Both the position numbers and the translations under genes were made by a program. Below the pieces are notes generated by a model, which saw nothing but the letters and a program-made list of their open reading frames with translations, was not told the DNA's origin and ran no database searches. 64,000 bases of DNA. Source: Comamonadaceae bacterium ALPHA2B. GTDB taxonomy: Bacteria > Pseudomonadota > Gammaproteobacteria > Burkholderiales > Burkholderiaceae_C. The first letter of the stretch is position 1, and every line of letters begins with the position of its first letter. Shown piece after piece: positions 9,138 through 19,938 of this stretch. The DNA lies in NCBI GenBank assembly GCA_005503065.1, contig SCOE01000021.1, forward strand, positions 33,323 to 97,322, read 5' to 3'.

Positions 9138-10270
9138 TACAGGAAGGACGACTGCGGGCCCTCGACCTCGTCGGAGGTCCCCGCGTCGGCCCGACGGCGG
9201 CGGCCCGCCACGTCACCGTTCTGAGCGCGCTGGCGCAGCGCGTGTTCCATGACCACCAAGGCCAGCATGGCCTCCGCGATGGGCGTGGCACGGATGCCCA
9301 CGCAGGGGTCGTGCCGGCCCTTGGTGACGACTTCGACGGGGTTGTCGTAGACGTCGACCGACTGCCGCGGGCTGATGATGGAGCTGGTCGGCTTGATGGC
9401 GATGCTCACCTCCAGGTCCTGCCCGGTGCTGATGCCGCCGAGCACGCCGCCCGCGTTGTTGCTTTGGAAGCGCCCCCCGGGGCCGATGCTGTCGCCGTGC
9501 GTGGTGCCGCGCTGCGTGACGCTGGCAAAGCCGGCGCCGATCTCGACGCCCTTGACGGCGTTGATGCCCATCATGGCGTAGGCGATGTCGGCATCGAGCT
9601 TGTCGAACAACGGCTCGCCCAGGCCCACGGGCACGCCGCTGGCCGTGACGCGGATCTTGGCACCGCAGGAATCGCCGGCCTTGCGCAGCGCGTCCATGTA
9701 CGACTCCAGCGGCGCAACGTCGGCGATGGGGGCGAAGAAGGGGTTGTTCGGCACGTGCTCCCACGAGGCGAACGGGATCTCGATGTCGCCGATCTGCGCC
9801 ATGCAACCGCGGAACACGGTGCCGTACTGCTCGAAGAGCCACTTCTTGGCCACCGCGCCGGCCGCCACCATGGGCGCGGTGAGCCGGGCCGAGGAACGGC
9901 CGCCGCCGCGCGGGTCGCGGATGCCGTACTTCTTCCAGTAGGTGTAGTCGGCGTGGCCGGGACGGAACTGCTGCGCGATGGCGCCGTAGTCCTTGCTGCG
10001 CTGGTCGGTGTTCTGGATCAGCAGCGCAATGGGCGTGCCGGTGGTCTTGCCTTCGTACACGCCCGAGAGGATCTGCACCGCGTCGGGCTCGTTGCGCTGG
10101 GTGACGTGGCGGCTGGTGCCGGGCCGGCGGCGGTCCAGGTCGCCCTGGATGTCGGCCTCCGACAGGGCCATGCCGGGCGGGCAGCCGTCGATGACGCAGC
10201 CGATGGCCGGCCCGTGCGACTCGCCGAAGTTGGTGACGGCGAACAGGGTGCCGAAGGTGTTGCCGCTCAT
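9137..10270 (-). CDS. aroC: Chorismate synthase
   Basis: It catalyses the last shikimate-pathway step, EPSP to chorismate, using reduced FMN. At 377 residues it is near the usual length. The family signatures are complete: [18 protein letters not shown] near residue 16, [17 protein letters not shown], the [14 protein letters not shown] stretch, [17 protein letters not shown] near residue 125, and the C-terminal RQSVDVYDN and KGRHDPCVG. The start ATG overlaps the stop of an upstream 12-codon mini-ORF (ATGA). The MFS gene overlaps its 3' end. The last residues (about 355-377) are charged and poorly conserved. Confidence 0.97.
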   Translation of the reverse strand: MSGNTFGTLFAVTNFGESHGPAIGCVIDGCPPGMALSEADIQGDLDRRRPGTSRHVTQRNEPDAVQILSGVYEGKTTGTPIALLIQNTDQRSKDYGAIAQQFRPGHADYTYWKKYGIRDPRGGGRSSARLTAPMVAAGAVAKKWLFEQYGTVFRGCMAQIGDIEIPFASWEHVPNNPFFAPIADVAPLESYMDALRKAGDSCGAKIRVTASGVPVGLGEPLFDKLDADIAYAMMGINAVKGVEIGAGFASVTQRGTTHGDSIGPGGRFQSNNAGGVLGGISTGQDLEVSIAIKPTSSIISPRQSVDVYDNPVEVVTKGRHDPCVGIRATPIAEAMLALVVMEHALRQRAQNGDVAGRRRRADAGTSDEVEGPQSSFL

Positions 10271-10305
10271 CGTGGGGTTCCGCAGGCCGGGTGGACGTCG
10301 CTCAT
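10267..10305 (-). CDS. Possible leader mini-ORF coupled to aroC
   Basis: A 12-residue frame ([12 protein letters not shown]) ends in a TGA that overlaps the aroC ATG as ATGA. Its own ATG lies eight bases after a good -10-like GATAAT (minus strand, about 10314-10319), so an mRNA could begin almost at this codon. Translation of the mini-ORF would deliver ribosomes to aroC, which has no strong SD of its own. The mini-ORF has no run of aromatic codons, so classical attenuation is unlikely. The coding role is inferred. Confidence 0.35.
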   Translation of the reverse strand: MSDVHPACGTPR

Positions 10306-10367
10306 GGCCGCGGATTATCCCAACAAAGTCGCGGGCCCCGAGGAAGCGGTTGCCTGGCAACTGCACG

Positions 10368-10968
10368 TCAATCCATGTAGCGAACCATCCGCATGGACGG
10401 CTGACTTCCGGCGATGTCCCGCAGCAGGCCGGCCGCGTCGAAGCCGATGTCGATCGGCGTGTCGTCGATGGCGCTCCCGTAGTGCCAGGTGCCCGAAGCC
10501 AGGTTCGGGGTGTCCGCGGGCGAGGGTGCCCCAGCGCCATCAGGACCTGTTGCCGGGTCATGCCGGGGACGACCTTGCCACTGCGTACGGCCGCCTGCGT
10601 GCGGGCCGGCCAGGTGGCCAGTTCGATGCGAGGGTCCTGGTCGACGATGATCTTGCGCATCCACCGCATGGTGTCCTCGAAAGACCTGGCGTTGTCGTCT
10701 CGCAGGGAGATGTACTGGCCGCTGATGGTGCCGTACACGTAGTAGCCGCGCTTGATCGAGTCGTAGCTCGCAGACTCGCCCGCCGCCACGAACTGCGAGC
10801 TCAGCACATTGTTGCTGGACACCCAGTCGTGGTAGGGGTGCAGGTTGCCGCAGGTGTAGCCGGTGACCGGGGGTTTGATCGACGTGGCGCACGCCGCCAG
10901 GCCCAGCGTGGCCGCCAGGGGAGGGCGAAACGCGCCACGCGTGCGCCGGAGAGTTTGGGAGTTGTCAT
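10368..10968 (-). pseudogene. Frameshifted SmpA/OmlA-type lipoprotein
   Basis: Three frames must be joined to read one protein. Frame 1 starts at 10968 ([16 protein letters not shown]). Frame 2, from about 10920, gives a lipobox (LGLAAC, lipidated Cys) and then a mature domain up to [14 protein letters not shown]. Frame 3, from about 10533, continues as [20 protein letters not shown] to the stop. [12 protein letters not shown] is the helix typical of BamE/SmpA-like domains. Each shift equals one lost base, at runs CCCC and GGGG. It is either a decayed outer-membrane lipoprotein or two sequencing errors in homopolymers. Confidence 0.7.
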
Positions 10969-11028
10969 CGTGGAAGGCCTTTCGACATTCGATGGGGGGA
11001 AGGGACTCGTCGTCGAGGACGTGACGCA

Positions 11029-11808
11029 TCAGCAAGACGCGGGATCCCGCAAGAAGCGCCGGCCGATGTTGTGGCTGGCGTTGACGTAGAAGAGGTCATT
11101 GAGGCCCAGCGGGTTGTCCAGCGAGGCGGTGATGCCGCCCTGGTAGCGGCCAGTGGTCTCGGTGCCGCTGTCATCCAGGTTCACGGAAAGGCGCCACTTC
11201 TTGGACTGGATGTACTTGACGACCAGGTCGCTCTCGCCCGGCTGGGCGTTGGGTGCGGAGGACGGCTCGATCTGGATGTCGGCCTCGGGGGTGGGGGATC
11301 GCTTGAGGTTTTCCAGGCCCTGCTCGATGGCGCGCAGGTTCAACAGGTCGCCGGGGGACGCGGGGATGGCGGTGGCGAGCAAGGCGCCCTGCCCCAGCAA
11401 GGGCACCGTGGAATCGGCGGACAGGCGGATGGCGGCGATGCGGCCGGGGACGAGCGTGAGGGTCAGCGTGCCGGTGGTCAGGTCCTGCGGGGCGGCGAGG
11501 ACGCGGGTAGTGGTCCAGCCGCGGGCGATGACTTCGGCCTGGGCGCGAGCGAGGACGACGTTGACGCCAGAGGTGCCGAGGCAGCGGCCCAGGGGAGAGT
11601 CGTCACCGGAAGTGCCCGACAGCACTGAAGGCGAGACGGCCCACTGGAAGGACTCGGAGGCGTCGCCGACGAGCAGCACGCGGTCGATGCGGAAGCATGG
11701 GGTCTCGGCATCGGGGATGCGGGAGACGGGGCGAACCGCAGGCGCGGGCAGGCGCTCGTCGATCTGGCGTTCGTTGGCCTCGCGCAGGGTGCGTTGGAGC
11801 TGCTGACC
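11029..11808 (-). pseudogene. Truncated TPS transporter (ShlB/FhaC/CdiB family)
   Basis: From about 11808 the frame reads QQLQRTLREANERQIDERLP, the usual N-terminal helix of mature ShlB-type outer-membrane transporters. A POTRA-like domain follows (VLLVGDASE to YIQSKKWRLSVNLDDSG), then the first barrel strands ([15 protein letters not shown]). It stops soon after, near 11062, so nearly all of the 16-strand barrel is missing. It has no signal peptide or start of its own, because its 5' end is joined to the exoprotein remnant. It cannot be functional as a secretion pore. Confidence 0.82.
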
Positions 11809-12281
11809 TGGTTGACGATGATGCGGGCCGGTCCCGTGGCCAGCCACGGATTGCCCTGCACCAGGCCGCCGAGTTGGGTCGACGCCGTCGTGCGGCTGTT
11901 GTTCAGGATCGCGCCCGCGGCGTTGACGTCGAACTGGTTGTACTGGTTGATGCTCACGCCGGCGGCGCTGGGCGTGGTGATGTTGACCAGCGGCACGCCG
12001 TTGGGCGCAACCAGCACCTGGGGCTTCTGGCCTGCGGCGGCGAAGGGGTTGGGGACGATCTGGGCTTGTGCCTCGAACGCGGAGCCTACGGTCGCCATGG
12101 CAGTCAGCGCCGTCCAGCCGATGGCGAACACCGCGGCGCGCCAGTTGAACGTGCTGGCACTCGTCGTGGCCGCAGTGTTGCCGTTGTTGTTGCCCTTGCC
12201 CGTGCCGTTGGCCATCTCCGCCACCACCATGCGCAGGCCGCGCGCAGCGTTGAAGATGACCCGGTGCAGTCCCTGATTCAT
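11800..12281 (-). pseudogene. 5' remnant of TPS exoprotein (FhaB/CdiA family)
   Basis: The ATG at 12281 opens an extended signal-peptide region, MNQGLHRVIFNAARGLRMVV. A hydrophobic core ending AFEAQAQ follows, then the start of the haemagglutination-activity (TPS) domain: QIVPNPFAAAGQKPQVLVAP, INQYNQFDVNAAGAILNNS, GGLVQGNPWLATGPARIIVN. After NQV the reading frame crosses into the transporter gene described next to it. An intact exoprotein would continue for hundreds to thousands of residues. The locus is a deletion-fused relic of a haemagglutinin or contact-dependent-inhibition system. Confidence 0.85.
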
Positions 12282-12692
12282 TCGATGCCGTCCCTGAGAA
12301 TCCGCCGCCTCCGTTGCGATGCATCGATGCATCGATGCAACGATGCAACGATGCAACGATGCAACGAAGACGCTACTGAATGTTTTCTGCGGATTTTGCG
12401 ATGCCCCCACCGTGCCAGCGAGGCATTTGTTCACATCAATGAGGGAGCCGCGCTCTGCCTCCTTTCACCGAGGTAGACAGTGGGTGTTGCGCTGGGTCGA
12501 AGCCAGACTCAGCAGTGTCAAAGAATGTTTCTTAAATCACACCGGGCACCTGCAAGGGCGGTGGGGCTGCGTCGATCTGCACGCACTCCCGTAGCTGTCG
12601 CGGAAAGCCGAAAACGGCGAAGTGCAATCGGCCGCCAGCGCCCGCGAGATAAGGGCTGCGGCCGAATTCGTCCCGAACGGGACAATCTGCGG
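12282..12692. other. Intergenic stretch with tandem octamers
   Basis: About 410 bases lie between the TPS relic and livF, and I see no gene. They hold the octamer tandem repeat at 12318-12365, an inverted repeat AAGAA-TGT-TTCTT at 12521-12533, and a minus-strand TTGACA just before it, reading towards the TPS relic. The AT-richer part at 12520-12540 may have been its promoter. Confidence 0.45.
12318..12365. repeat. Six tandem octamers upstream of TPS relic
   Basis: Six head-to-tail 8-base units: GATGCATC twice, then GATGCAAC four times. They lie 37-84 bases before the exoprotein ATG. Octamer arrays are prone to slipped-strand changes in copy number. In promoters of surface proteins they can switch expression. 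The repeats are plain in the sequence; phase variation is inferred, and the gene they would control is now broken. Confidence 0.75.
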
Positions 12693-13447
12693 TCAGCCGG
12701 CCTCGACCGCGTGCCGATTGCCCAGCCCCAGGTAGGTGTCGATGATGCGGCGGTCGTTCAGCAAGGCCTGGGCAGGCCCCTGCAGCGCCACGCTGCCGGT
12801 CTCGAGCACGTAGCCGCGGTCGGCCACCTGCAGCGCAGCACGCGCGTTCTGCTCCACCAGCAGCACCGACACGCCGTGCGTGCGCAGCGCGCCGACCACC
12901 TGCAGCACTTCGCGCACCACCAGCGGCGCCAGGCCGAGCGAAGGCTCGTCGAGCATCAGCAGGCGCGGCCGGGCCATCAACGCCCGGCCGATGGCGAGCA
13001 TCTGCCGCTCGCCGCCCGATAAGGTGCTGGCCAACTGCGTGCGCCGCTCCTTCAGCCGCGGGAAGATGGCGAAGACCTCGTCCATGCGGGCGCGCTGGTC
13101 GCGCCGGCCGGTGCGCCAGCGGTAGAAGCCGCCCAGCAGCAGGTTGTCCTCGACCGGCATCTCGCCGAAGAGCTCGCGCCGCTCGGGCACCAGCGCCACG
13201 CCGCGGGCCACCATCGCCTCCACACTCGGGCGCGCGATGCGCTCGCCATCGAAGGTGACCGCGCCACGCGAGAGAAGCAGCCCCATCGCCGCGTTGAGCA
13301 GGGTGCTCTTGCCGGCGCCGTTGGGACCGATGACCGTGACGACCTCGCCCTCGTCGATGTGCAGCGCCACGCCGTGCACCGCTTCCACCGTGCCGTAGGC
13401 GACGTGGAAGTCCTCGAGCGTGAAGAGGCGGCTCGATTCGGGTGCGC

Positions 13448-13451
<4 letters not shown>
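12693..13451 (-). CDS. ABC importer ATPase, LivF type
   Basis: A 252-residue ATPase of the branched-chain amino acid/amide/urea transporter family. It has Walker A GPNGAGKST near residue 42, signature LSGGERQMLAIGRALM, Walker B LLMLDEPSLGL and an H-loop region (LLVEQNARAAL). LIVEQN is the usual LivF form, where LivG has EHDM. Its ATG overlaps the stop of the preceding permease-ATPase fusion gene (ATGA). It pairs with the LivG half of that fusion to drive transport. See the binding protein for ideas on substrate. Confidence 0.93.
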
Positions 13452-15310
<1,859 letters not shown>

Positions 15311-15347
15311 GCGGGGCTCCCGGTGCGGCTGCATGCGAACGCGGCGT

Positions 15348-16376
15348 TCATTCCTCGTCCTCCACATGGCGGCTGTGCAGCGAGCGCCACCACAGCACGG
15401 GAATGATCAGCGTGAACACCAGCACCTCCTTGAAGGCGCTGGCCCAGAAGGACGAGAAGGATTCGAGCTGGCCGACGACCAGCGCGCCCAGCAGCGCCAC
15501 CGGATAGCTCGCTAGGCCGCCGACGATGGCGGCGACGAAGCCCTTCAGGCCGATCAGGAAGCCGGTGTCGTAGTACACGGTGGTGATGGGCGCCACGAGC
15601 AGACCCGCCACCGCGCCGATCAACGCCGCCAGCGCGAAGCTCAGGTCGCCCGACAGGTCGGTGGGAATGCCCATGAGCCGCGCACCGACGCGGTTCATCG
15701 CCACCGCACGCAGGGCCTTGCCGACGATCGATCGCTCGAAGAACACGAACATCAGCACCACCAGCAGCACCGTGACGCCGACCACGACCAGCGACTGCCC
15801 GGCGACGGGGATGCCGCCGATGTCCAGCCGCGCGTCGGAAAACGCCGGCGTGCGCGAACCTTCGGCGCCGAAGAAGAACAGGCCCAGCCCGACCAACACG
15901 CCATGCAGCGCCACCGACACGATCAGCAGGATGAGCACCTTGGCGTGGGCCAGCGGGCGATAGGCCAAGCGGTACAGCAGCGGGCCGAGCGGCGTGACCA
16001 GCAGCAGCGTGACCAGCGACTGCGCCCAGATCGAGCTCGGCCGGCCCAGCAGCACCGCGGCAGCGGCGATGGCCGGGAAGACGACAGTCCAGGCCAGGGT
16101 GGACTTCCATTCGACCATGACGCCGCGCCGCGCGCGCCACAGTTCCACCACCAGCACCATGGCGGCCAGCGCCACCAGCAGCCACAGCGTGCCCGGCACC
16201 TTGCCGGCACCCAGTGCCGCCATCGACAAGGCACCGAAGGCCACCAGCTCGCCCTGCGGGATGAAGATCACCCGCGTGACCGAAAACACCAGCACCAGCG
16301 CCAGCGCCATCAGCGCGTAGATCGCGCCGTTGACGATGCCGTCCTGCCCGAGCAGCAGGGCGATCTGTAGATCCAT
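15348..16376 (-). CDS. ABC importer permease, LivH type
   Basis: A 342-residue inner-membrane subunit with about eight to ten hydrophobic segments. It starts [29 protein letters not shown], typical of LivH, and contains the conserved [17 protein letters not shown] cytoplasmic loop and [20 protein letters not shown]. Together with the LivM half of the neighbouring fusion it forms the membrane channel. It lies 37 bases before that gene in the same direction, and 91 bases after the binding-protein gene. All four genes look like one operon. Confidence 0.92.
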   Translation of the reverse strand: MDLQIALLLGQDGIVNGAIYALMALALVLVFSVTRVIFIPQGELVAFGALSMAALGAGKVPGTLWLLVALAAMVLVVELWRARRGVMVEWKSTLAWTVVFPAIAAAAVLLGRPSSIWAQSLVTLLLVTPLGPLLYRLAYRPLAHAKVLILLIVSVALHGVLVGLGLFFFGAEGSRTPAFSDARLDIGGIPVAGQSLVVVGVTVLLVVLMFVFFERSIVGKALRAVAMNRVGARLMGIPTDLSGDLSFALAALIGAVAGLLVAPITTVYYDTGFLIGLKGFVAAIVGGLASYPVALLGALVVGQLESFSSFWASAFKEVLVFTLIIPVLWWRSLHSRHVEDEE

Positions 16377-16467
16377 GTCGGTTCGCTCGCAAAGGGCCGC
16401 AGCGCGGCCGGATACAGGAAGGCGACCGGCCCTCTGTGGGAAGGCACGGCCGCCAGGCAGGGGACGA

Positions 16468-17619
16468 TCAGTTCGGCAGGTACTTCCAGGCGCCGTTTTG
16501 GATGGTGACCATCACGCGGGCCCGGCTGTCCAGTCCCAGGTGGTCGCTGGGCGTCATGCTGAACACGCCGTGCGCGCCGGCGACTTCCTTGACCTGCTCC
16601 AGCGCGTCGCGCAGGGCGGCGCGGAACTCCGGCGTGCCGGGCTGCGCCTTCTTCAGCGCCTCGGGCACGGCGGCCTGCAGCACGAGGCCGGCGTCCCAGG
16701 CGTGGCCGCCGAAGGTGGCCGCGGAGCCCTTTCCGTTGGCCCCTTCGTAGGCCGCCACATAGGCCAGCGCCGACTTCTTCACGGGGTTGTTGTCGGGCAA
16801 CTGGTCGGCCACGAGCATTGGGCCGGCAGGGAGGATGGTGCCCTCGACGTCCTTGCCGCCCACGCGCAGGAAGTCGTTGTTGGCCACGCCGTGCGTCTGG
16901 TAGATCTTGCCCTTGTAGCCGCGCTCGACCAGCGTCTTCTGCGGCAGCGCCGCCGGCGTGCCCGAGCCCGCGACCAGCACCGCGTCGGGGTTGGCCGACA
17001 TGATCTTCAGGGCCTGGCCCGTGACCGAGGTGTCGGTGCGCGAATAGCGCTCGTTGGCCACCAGCTTGATGTTCTTGGCCGCCGAGGCCTTGGAGAACAC
17101 GTCGTACCAGCCTTCGCCGTAGGCATCGGAGAAGCCCACGAAGGCCACCGACTTCACGCCCTTGGCGGCCATGTAGTCGACGATGGCCTGGGCCATCATG
17201 CCGTCGTTCTGCGGCGTCTTGAAGACCCACTTCTTCTTGTCGTCCATGGGCTCGATGATCCGGGCCGAGGCGGCCAGCGTGATCATGGGCGTCTTGCCCT
17301 CGGCGACGACGTCGATCATGGCCAGCGAGTTGGGCGTGACGCTCGAGCCGATGACCACGTCGGCCTTGCTCTCGGTGATGAGCTTGCGGGTGTTGTTGAC
17401 GGCCGTCGTGGTGTCGCTCGCGTCATCCAGCACCACGTAGTTGACCTTCTGCCCGCCGATCGTCTTGGGCATCAGCGCGATCGTGTTCTTCTGCGGGATG
17501 CCCAGCGAGGCGGCCGGGCCGGTGGTCGACAGCGTCACGCCGACGGTGAGGTCGGCCCAGGACAGGCCGGCCGCACAGGCCAGCGCCACGGCGGCCAGGG
17601 CTTGGATCTTGAACTTCAT
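16468..17619 (-). CDS. Periplasmic binding protein, LivK/amide type
   Basis: A 383-residue periplasmic receptor with a Sec signal peptide (residues 1-22, ending SWA) and a Periplas_BP_6 fold starting [20 protein letters not shown]. It delivers substrate to the LivH/LivM-type pore. Many family members bind aromatic acids, amides or amino acids rather than leucine. The locus follows the paa operon in the same direction and comes after its regulator gene, so phenylacetate or a related aromatic acid is a plausible ligand. That is inference from position only. GGAGAC lies just before the ATG. Confidence 0.88.
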   Translation of the reverse strand: MKFKIQALAAVALACAAGLSWADLTVGVTLSTTGPAASLGIPQKNTIALMPKTIGGQKVNYVVLDDASDTTTAVNNTRKLITESKADVVIGSSVTPNSLAMIDVVAEGKTPMITLAASARIIEPMDDKKKWVFKTPQNDGMMAQAIVDYMAAKGVKSVAFVGFSDAYGEGWYDVFSKASAAKNIKLVANERYSRTDTSVTGQALKIMSANPDAVLVAGSGTPAALPQKTLVERGYKGKIYQTHGVANNDFLRVGGKDVEGTILPAGPMLVADQLPDNNPVKKSALAYVAAYEGANGKGSAATFGGHAWDAGLVLQAAVPEALKKAQPGTPEFRAALRDALEQVKEVAGAHGVFSMTPSDHLGLDSRARVMVTIQNGAWKYLPN

Positions 17620-17656
17620 GGTTGCGTCTCCTTGGTTTGAGCGGAAGCGGACAATA

Positions 17657-17672
17657 ATTTAATAAGTTAAAT
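17657..17672. promoter_or_regulatory. AT-rich inverted repeat before importer operon
   Basis: The inverted repeat ATTTAA-TAAG-TTAAAT lies about 40 bases before the binding-protein ATG, between it and the upstream regulator gene. It is the only AT-rich block in the region, so it probably marks the importer promoter and an operator. The paa-type palindrome (CCGACC-GGTCGG) is not present here, so control may differ from the paa genes. Confidence 0.4.
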
Positions 17673-17697
17673 ATCTGGCTGGAATAGATTGAAACAC

Positions 17698-18315
17698 CTA
17701 GACACCTGAGCGCGTCGCGGGCACCTGGACGGCAGGCAGGCCGCCCAGGAACAGGTCGGCCACGACCGGCGCCATGTCCTCGTAGCCCAGCGGCCCCTCG
17801 GGCTTCATCCAGGTGAACATCCAGTTGATCATTCCGAACAGCAGCATGGTCAGCGGCATGCCCATCACGGTGCTTCCGAGGTCGGGCCGCAGCGCGACCA
17901 CCGCCTGCGCGAATCCCCGCACCACGGCACGCTCCTGGTCCAGCACGCGCTGGCGGTCCTCGGGTTCCAGGAACTTGACGTCCTCGGTGAGCACGCGGTG
18001 CGCGCTCTGGGCGGTGGCGTATTCGCGCACCAGGCTGAGGATCAGCTCGCGCATGCGCGCCTCGGGTTCGAGCCCGCGGGCGGCGACCTCCTCCACGATG
18101 GCCGCGAGCCGGGTGACATGCGCCTCGGCGATGTTCACCAGCAGCGTGTACTTGTCCTTGTAGTAGTGGTAGAGCGTGGCCTTCGACAGGCCGCAGGCCT
18201 CGGCCACCTGGTTCATCGACGTGGCGGGGTAGCCGCGCCGCGCGAACAGCAGGCCGGCCTGCTCCAGGATCATCTCGCGCTGGTCGTCGTAGCCCGCCGC
18301 CCGTCCTCTGGCCAT
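17698..18315 (-). CDS. paaR: TetR-family regulator of phenylacetate genes
   Basis: A 205-residue repressor with an N-terminal TetR helix-turn-helix at about residues 14-60 (AGLLFARRGYPATSMNQVAEACGLSKATLYHYYKDK). The C-terminal half is a helical ligand-binding domain. It lies 10 bases after paaE as the last gene of the paa operon. In betaproteobacteria the paa pathway is repressed by a TetR-type PaaR that responds to phenylacetyl-CoA, unlike the GntR-type PaaX of enterics. The palindrome at 24707-24718 is its likely target. The family is clear; the name rests on gene order. Confidence 0.82.
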   Translation of the reverse strand: MARGRAAGYDDQREMILEQAGLLFARRGYPATSMNQVAEACGLSKATLYHYYKDKYTLLVNIAEAHVTRLAAIVEEVAARGLEPEARMRELILSLVREYATAQSAHRVLTEDVKFLEPEDRQRVLDQERAVVRGFAQAVVALRPDLGSTVMGMPLTMLLFGMINWMFTWMKPEGPLGYEDMAPVVADLFLGGLPAVQVPATRSGV

Positions 18316-18325
18316 CGTCTGCCCT

Positions 18326-19411
18326 TCAGCGTTCGTCGAACGAGAGCACCACGCGCTCCGTCGTCGGATGCGCCTGGCAGGTCAGCACGAAGCCGGCCGC
18401 CACCTCGGCCTTGTCGAGCGCGAAGTTGCGCTCCATGCGCACGTCGCCCTCGATGACCTTGGCGCGGCAGGTGCCGCACACGCCCGAGGTGCACGAGTAC
18501 GGCACTTCCAGCCCCGCGGCCGAGGCGCAGTCCAGGATGCTCGGCTGGTCGCGCTGGAATTCGATCTCGCGCCGCAGGCCGTCGCGCACGATGACCACCT
18601 TGGCACGCTCGGCATCGCCGGGCCGCGCCTCGTGCATGACCGCGCCCACCGGCGCCGCGGCCGGCTGCGCGATGCCGAAGCGCTCGATGTGGATCGCCGA
18701 CTCGGGCACGCCCGCGGCGCGCAGGGCCGCCTCCGCCTCGTCGTTCATCTGGAACGGGCCGCAGATGTAGGCATGGTCGATGCTCCATGCCGGCACCAGC
18801 GTGGACAGGAACTCGCCCAGCTTGGCGCGGTCGAGGAAGCCCATGTTGATCGGCGCGTCCGTGTGCTCGTCCGAGAACACATGGTGCAGCACCAGCCGCG
18901 TCAGGTAGCGGTTCTTCAGGTCTTCCAGCTCCTCCTTGAACATGGTGGAGCGCAGTTGGCGGTTGCCGTAGACGAGCGTGAAGCGGCTGCCGGGCTCGCG
19001 CGCCAGCACGGTCTTCATGATCGACAGGATGGGCGTGATGCCGCTGCCGCCCGCGATGCCCAGGTGGTGCCGCCGCTCCTCGGGCGCGAGCGGCACGTGG
19101 AACCGCCCCTGCGGCGCCATGACGCTGATCTCGTCGCCGGGTTGGAGCGCTTCGTTGATCCAGTTCGAGAACACGCCGCCGCGCACCTTTCGCACGCCCA
19201 CCCGCAGCACGCCATCGTCGACGCCGGCGCAGATCGAGTAGGAGCGCCGCAGGTCCTGGCCGTCGATCCGCTTGCGCAGGGTGAGGTATTGGCCCTGGGT
19301 GAAGCCGAAGGTCTCGCGCAACTCGGGTGGCACCTCGAAGCTGACGATGACGGCTTCCTGGGTGTCCGGCTCGACGGACTGGACCTTGAGCGAGTGGAAC
19401 AGGGTGCTCAT
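18326..19411 (-). CDS. paaE: Phenylacetyl-CoA epoxidase reductase subunit
   Basis: This 361-residue reductase passes electrons from NADPH to the PaaABC oxygenase. Residues about 1-100 are an FAD-binding ferredoxin-reductase domain (LRRSYSICAG). Residues about 110-240 form the NAD(P) domain (GIAGGSGITPILSIMK). The C-terminus is a plant-type 2Fe-2S ferredoxin with the cysteine pattern YSCTSGVCGTC and a later Cys in VLTCQAHP. The start ATG overlaps the paaD stop (ATGA). The length and domain order match the family. Confidence 0.96.
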   Translation of the reverse strand: MSTLFHSLKVQSVEPDTQEAVIVSFEVPPELRETFGFTQGQYLTLRKRIDGQDLRRSYSICAGVDDGVLRVGVRKVRGGVFSNWINEALQPGDEISVMAPQGRFHVPLAPEERRHHLGIAGGSGITPILSIMKTVLAREPGSRFTLVYGNRQLRSTMFKEELEDLKNRYLTRLVLHHVFSDEHTDAPINMGFLDRAKLGEFLSTLVPAWSIDHAYICGPFQMNDEAEAALRAAGVPESAIHIERFGIAQPAAAPVGAVMHEARPGDAERAKVVIVRDGLRREIEFQRDQPSILDCASAAGLEVPYSCTSGVCGTCRAKVIEGDVRMERNFALDKAEVAAGFVLTCQAHPTTERVVLSFDER

Positions 19412-19938
19412 AGGGGCTTGAAGTATTCGAAGGGCTCGCGGCAGGAGATGCAGCGGTACAGCGACTTGCAGGCGGTGGAACCGAAGGCCGACAGGCGCTC
19501 CGTGTGCTCGCTGCCGCAGCGCGGGCAGGCCACGGTCGGCCCTGCGGCACGTCGGCCCACGATGTGGATGGGCACGCCCTCCCCCGCCGCGGCGGCGCCT
19601 GGCGGCGCGATGCCGTACTCGCGCAGCTTGCGGCGACCGTCGGCACTGATCCAGTCGGTGGTCCAGGCCGGTGCACGCTGCAGCGTGGCGCGCGCGGGAC
19701 CGAGGCCTGCCCCGGCCAGCGCGTCGAGCACGCTCTGCTCGATGACCTCGGTGGCAGGGCAGCCGGAGTACGTCGGCGTCAGCACCACCTCCAGTGCGTC
19801 GCCGGACTCGCGCACCTCGCGCACGATGCCCAGGTCGCACACCGACAGCGCCGGCACCTCGGGGTCGGGCACCCCGGCCAACACCGCCCAGGCGCGTTCG
19901 ACGCGCGCCGAAGCCGCCTCGGCCAGCGCCGCCGTCAC
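19408..19938 (-). CDS. paaD: Phenylacetyl-CoA epoxidase assembly protein PaaD
   Basis: A 176-residue DUF59/MIP18-type protein needed for a functional epoxidase, thought to help Fe-S or diiron maturation. The DUF59 core includes VPDPEVPALSVCDLGIVREV and LTPTYSGCPATEVIEQ with its conserved Cys. A C-terminal zinc-ribbon-like part has CPRCGSEH and CISCREPF. The GTG start overlaps the paaC stop (GTGA); a second GTG lies one codon upstream. It sits between paaC and paaE with overlaps on both sides, so the genes are translationally coupled. Confidence 0.94.
   Translation of the reverse strand: MTAALAEAASARVERAWAVLAGVPDPEVPALSVCDLGIVREVRESGDALEVVLTPTYSGCPATEVIEQSVLDALAGAGLGPARATLQRAPAWTTDWISADGRRKLREYGIAPPGAAAAGEGVPIHIVGRRAAGPTVACPRCGSEHTERLSAFGSTACKSLYRCISCREPFEYFKPL

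Noticed and set aside
10371..11035. In-frame N-terminal extension of AroC by the long open frame up to 11035
   Set aside because: AroC begins at the conserved [11 protein letters not shown]. The upstream part is the frameshifted lipoprotein in a chance shared frame.
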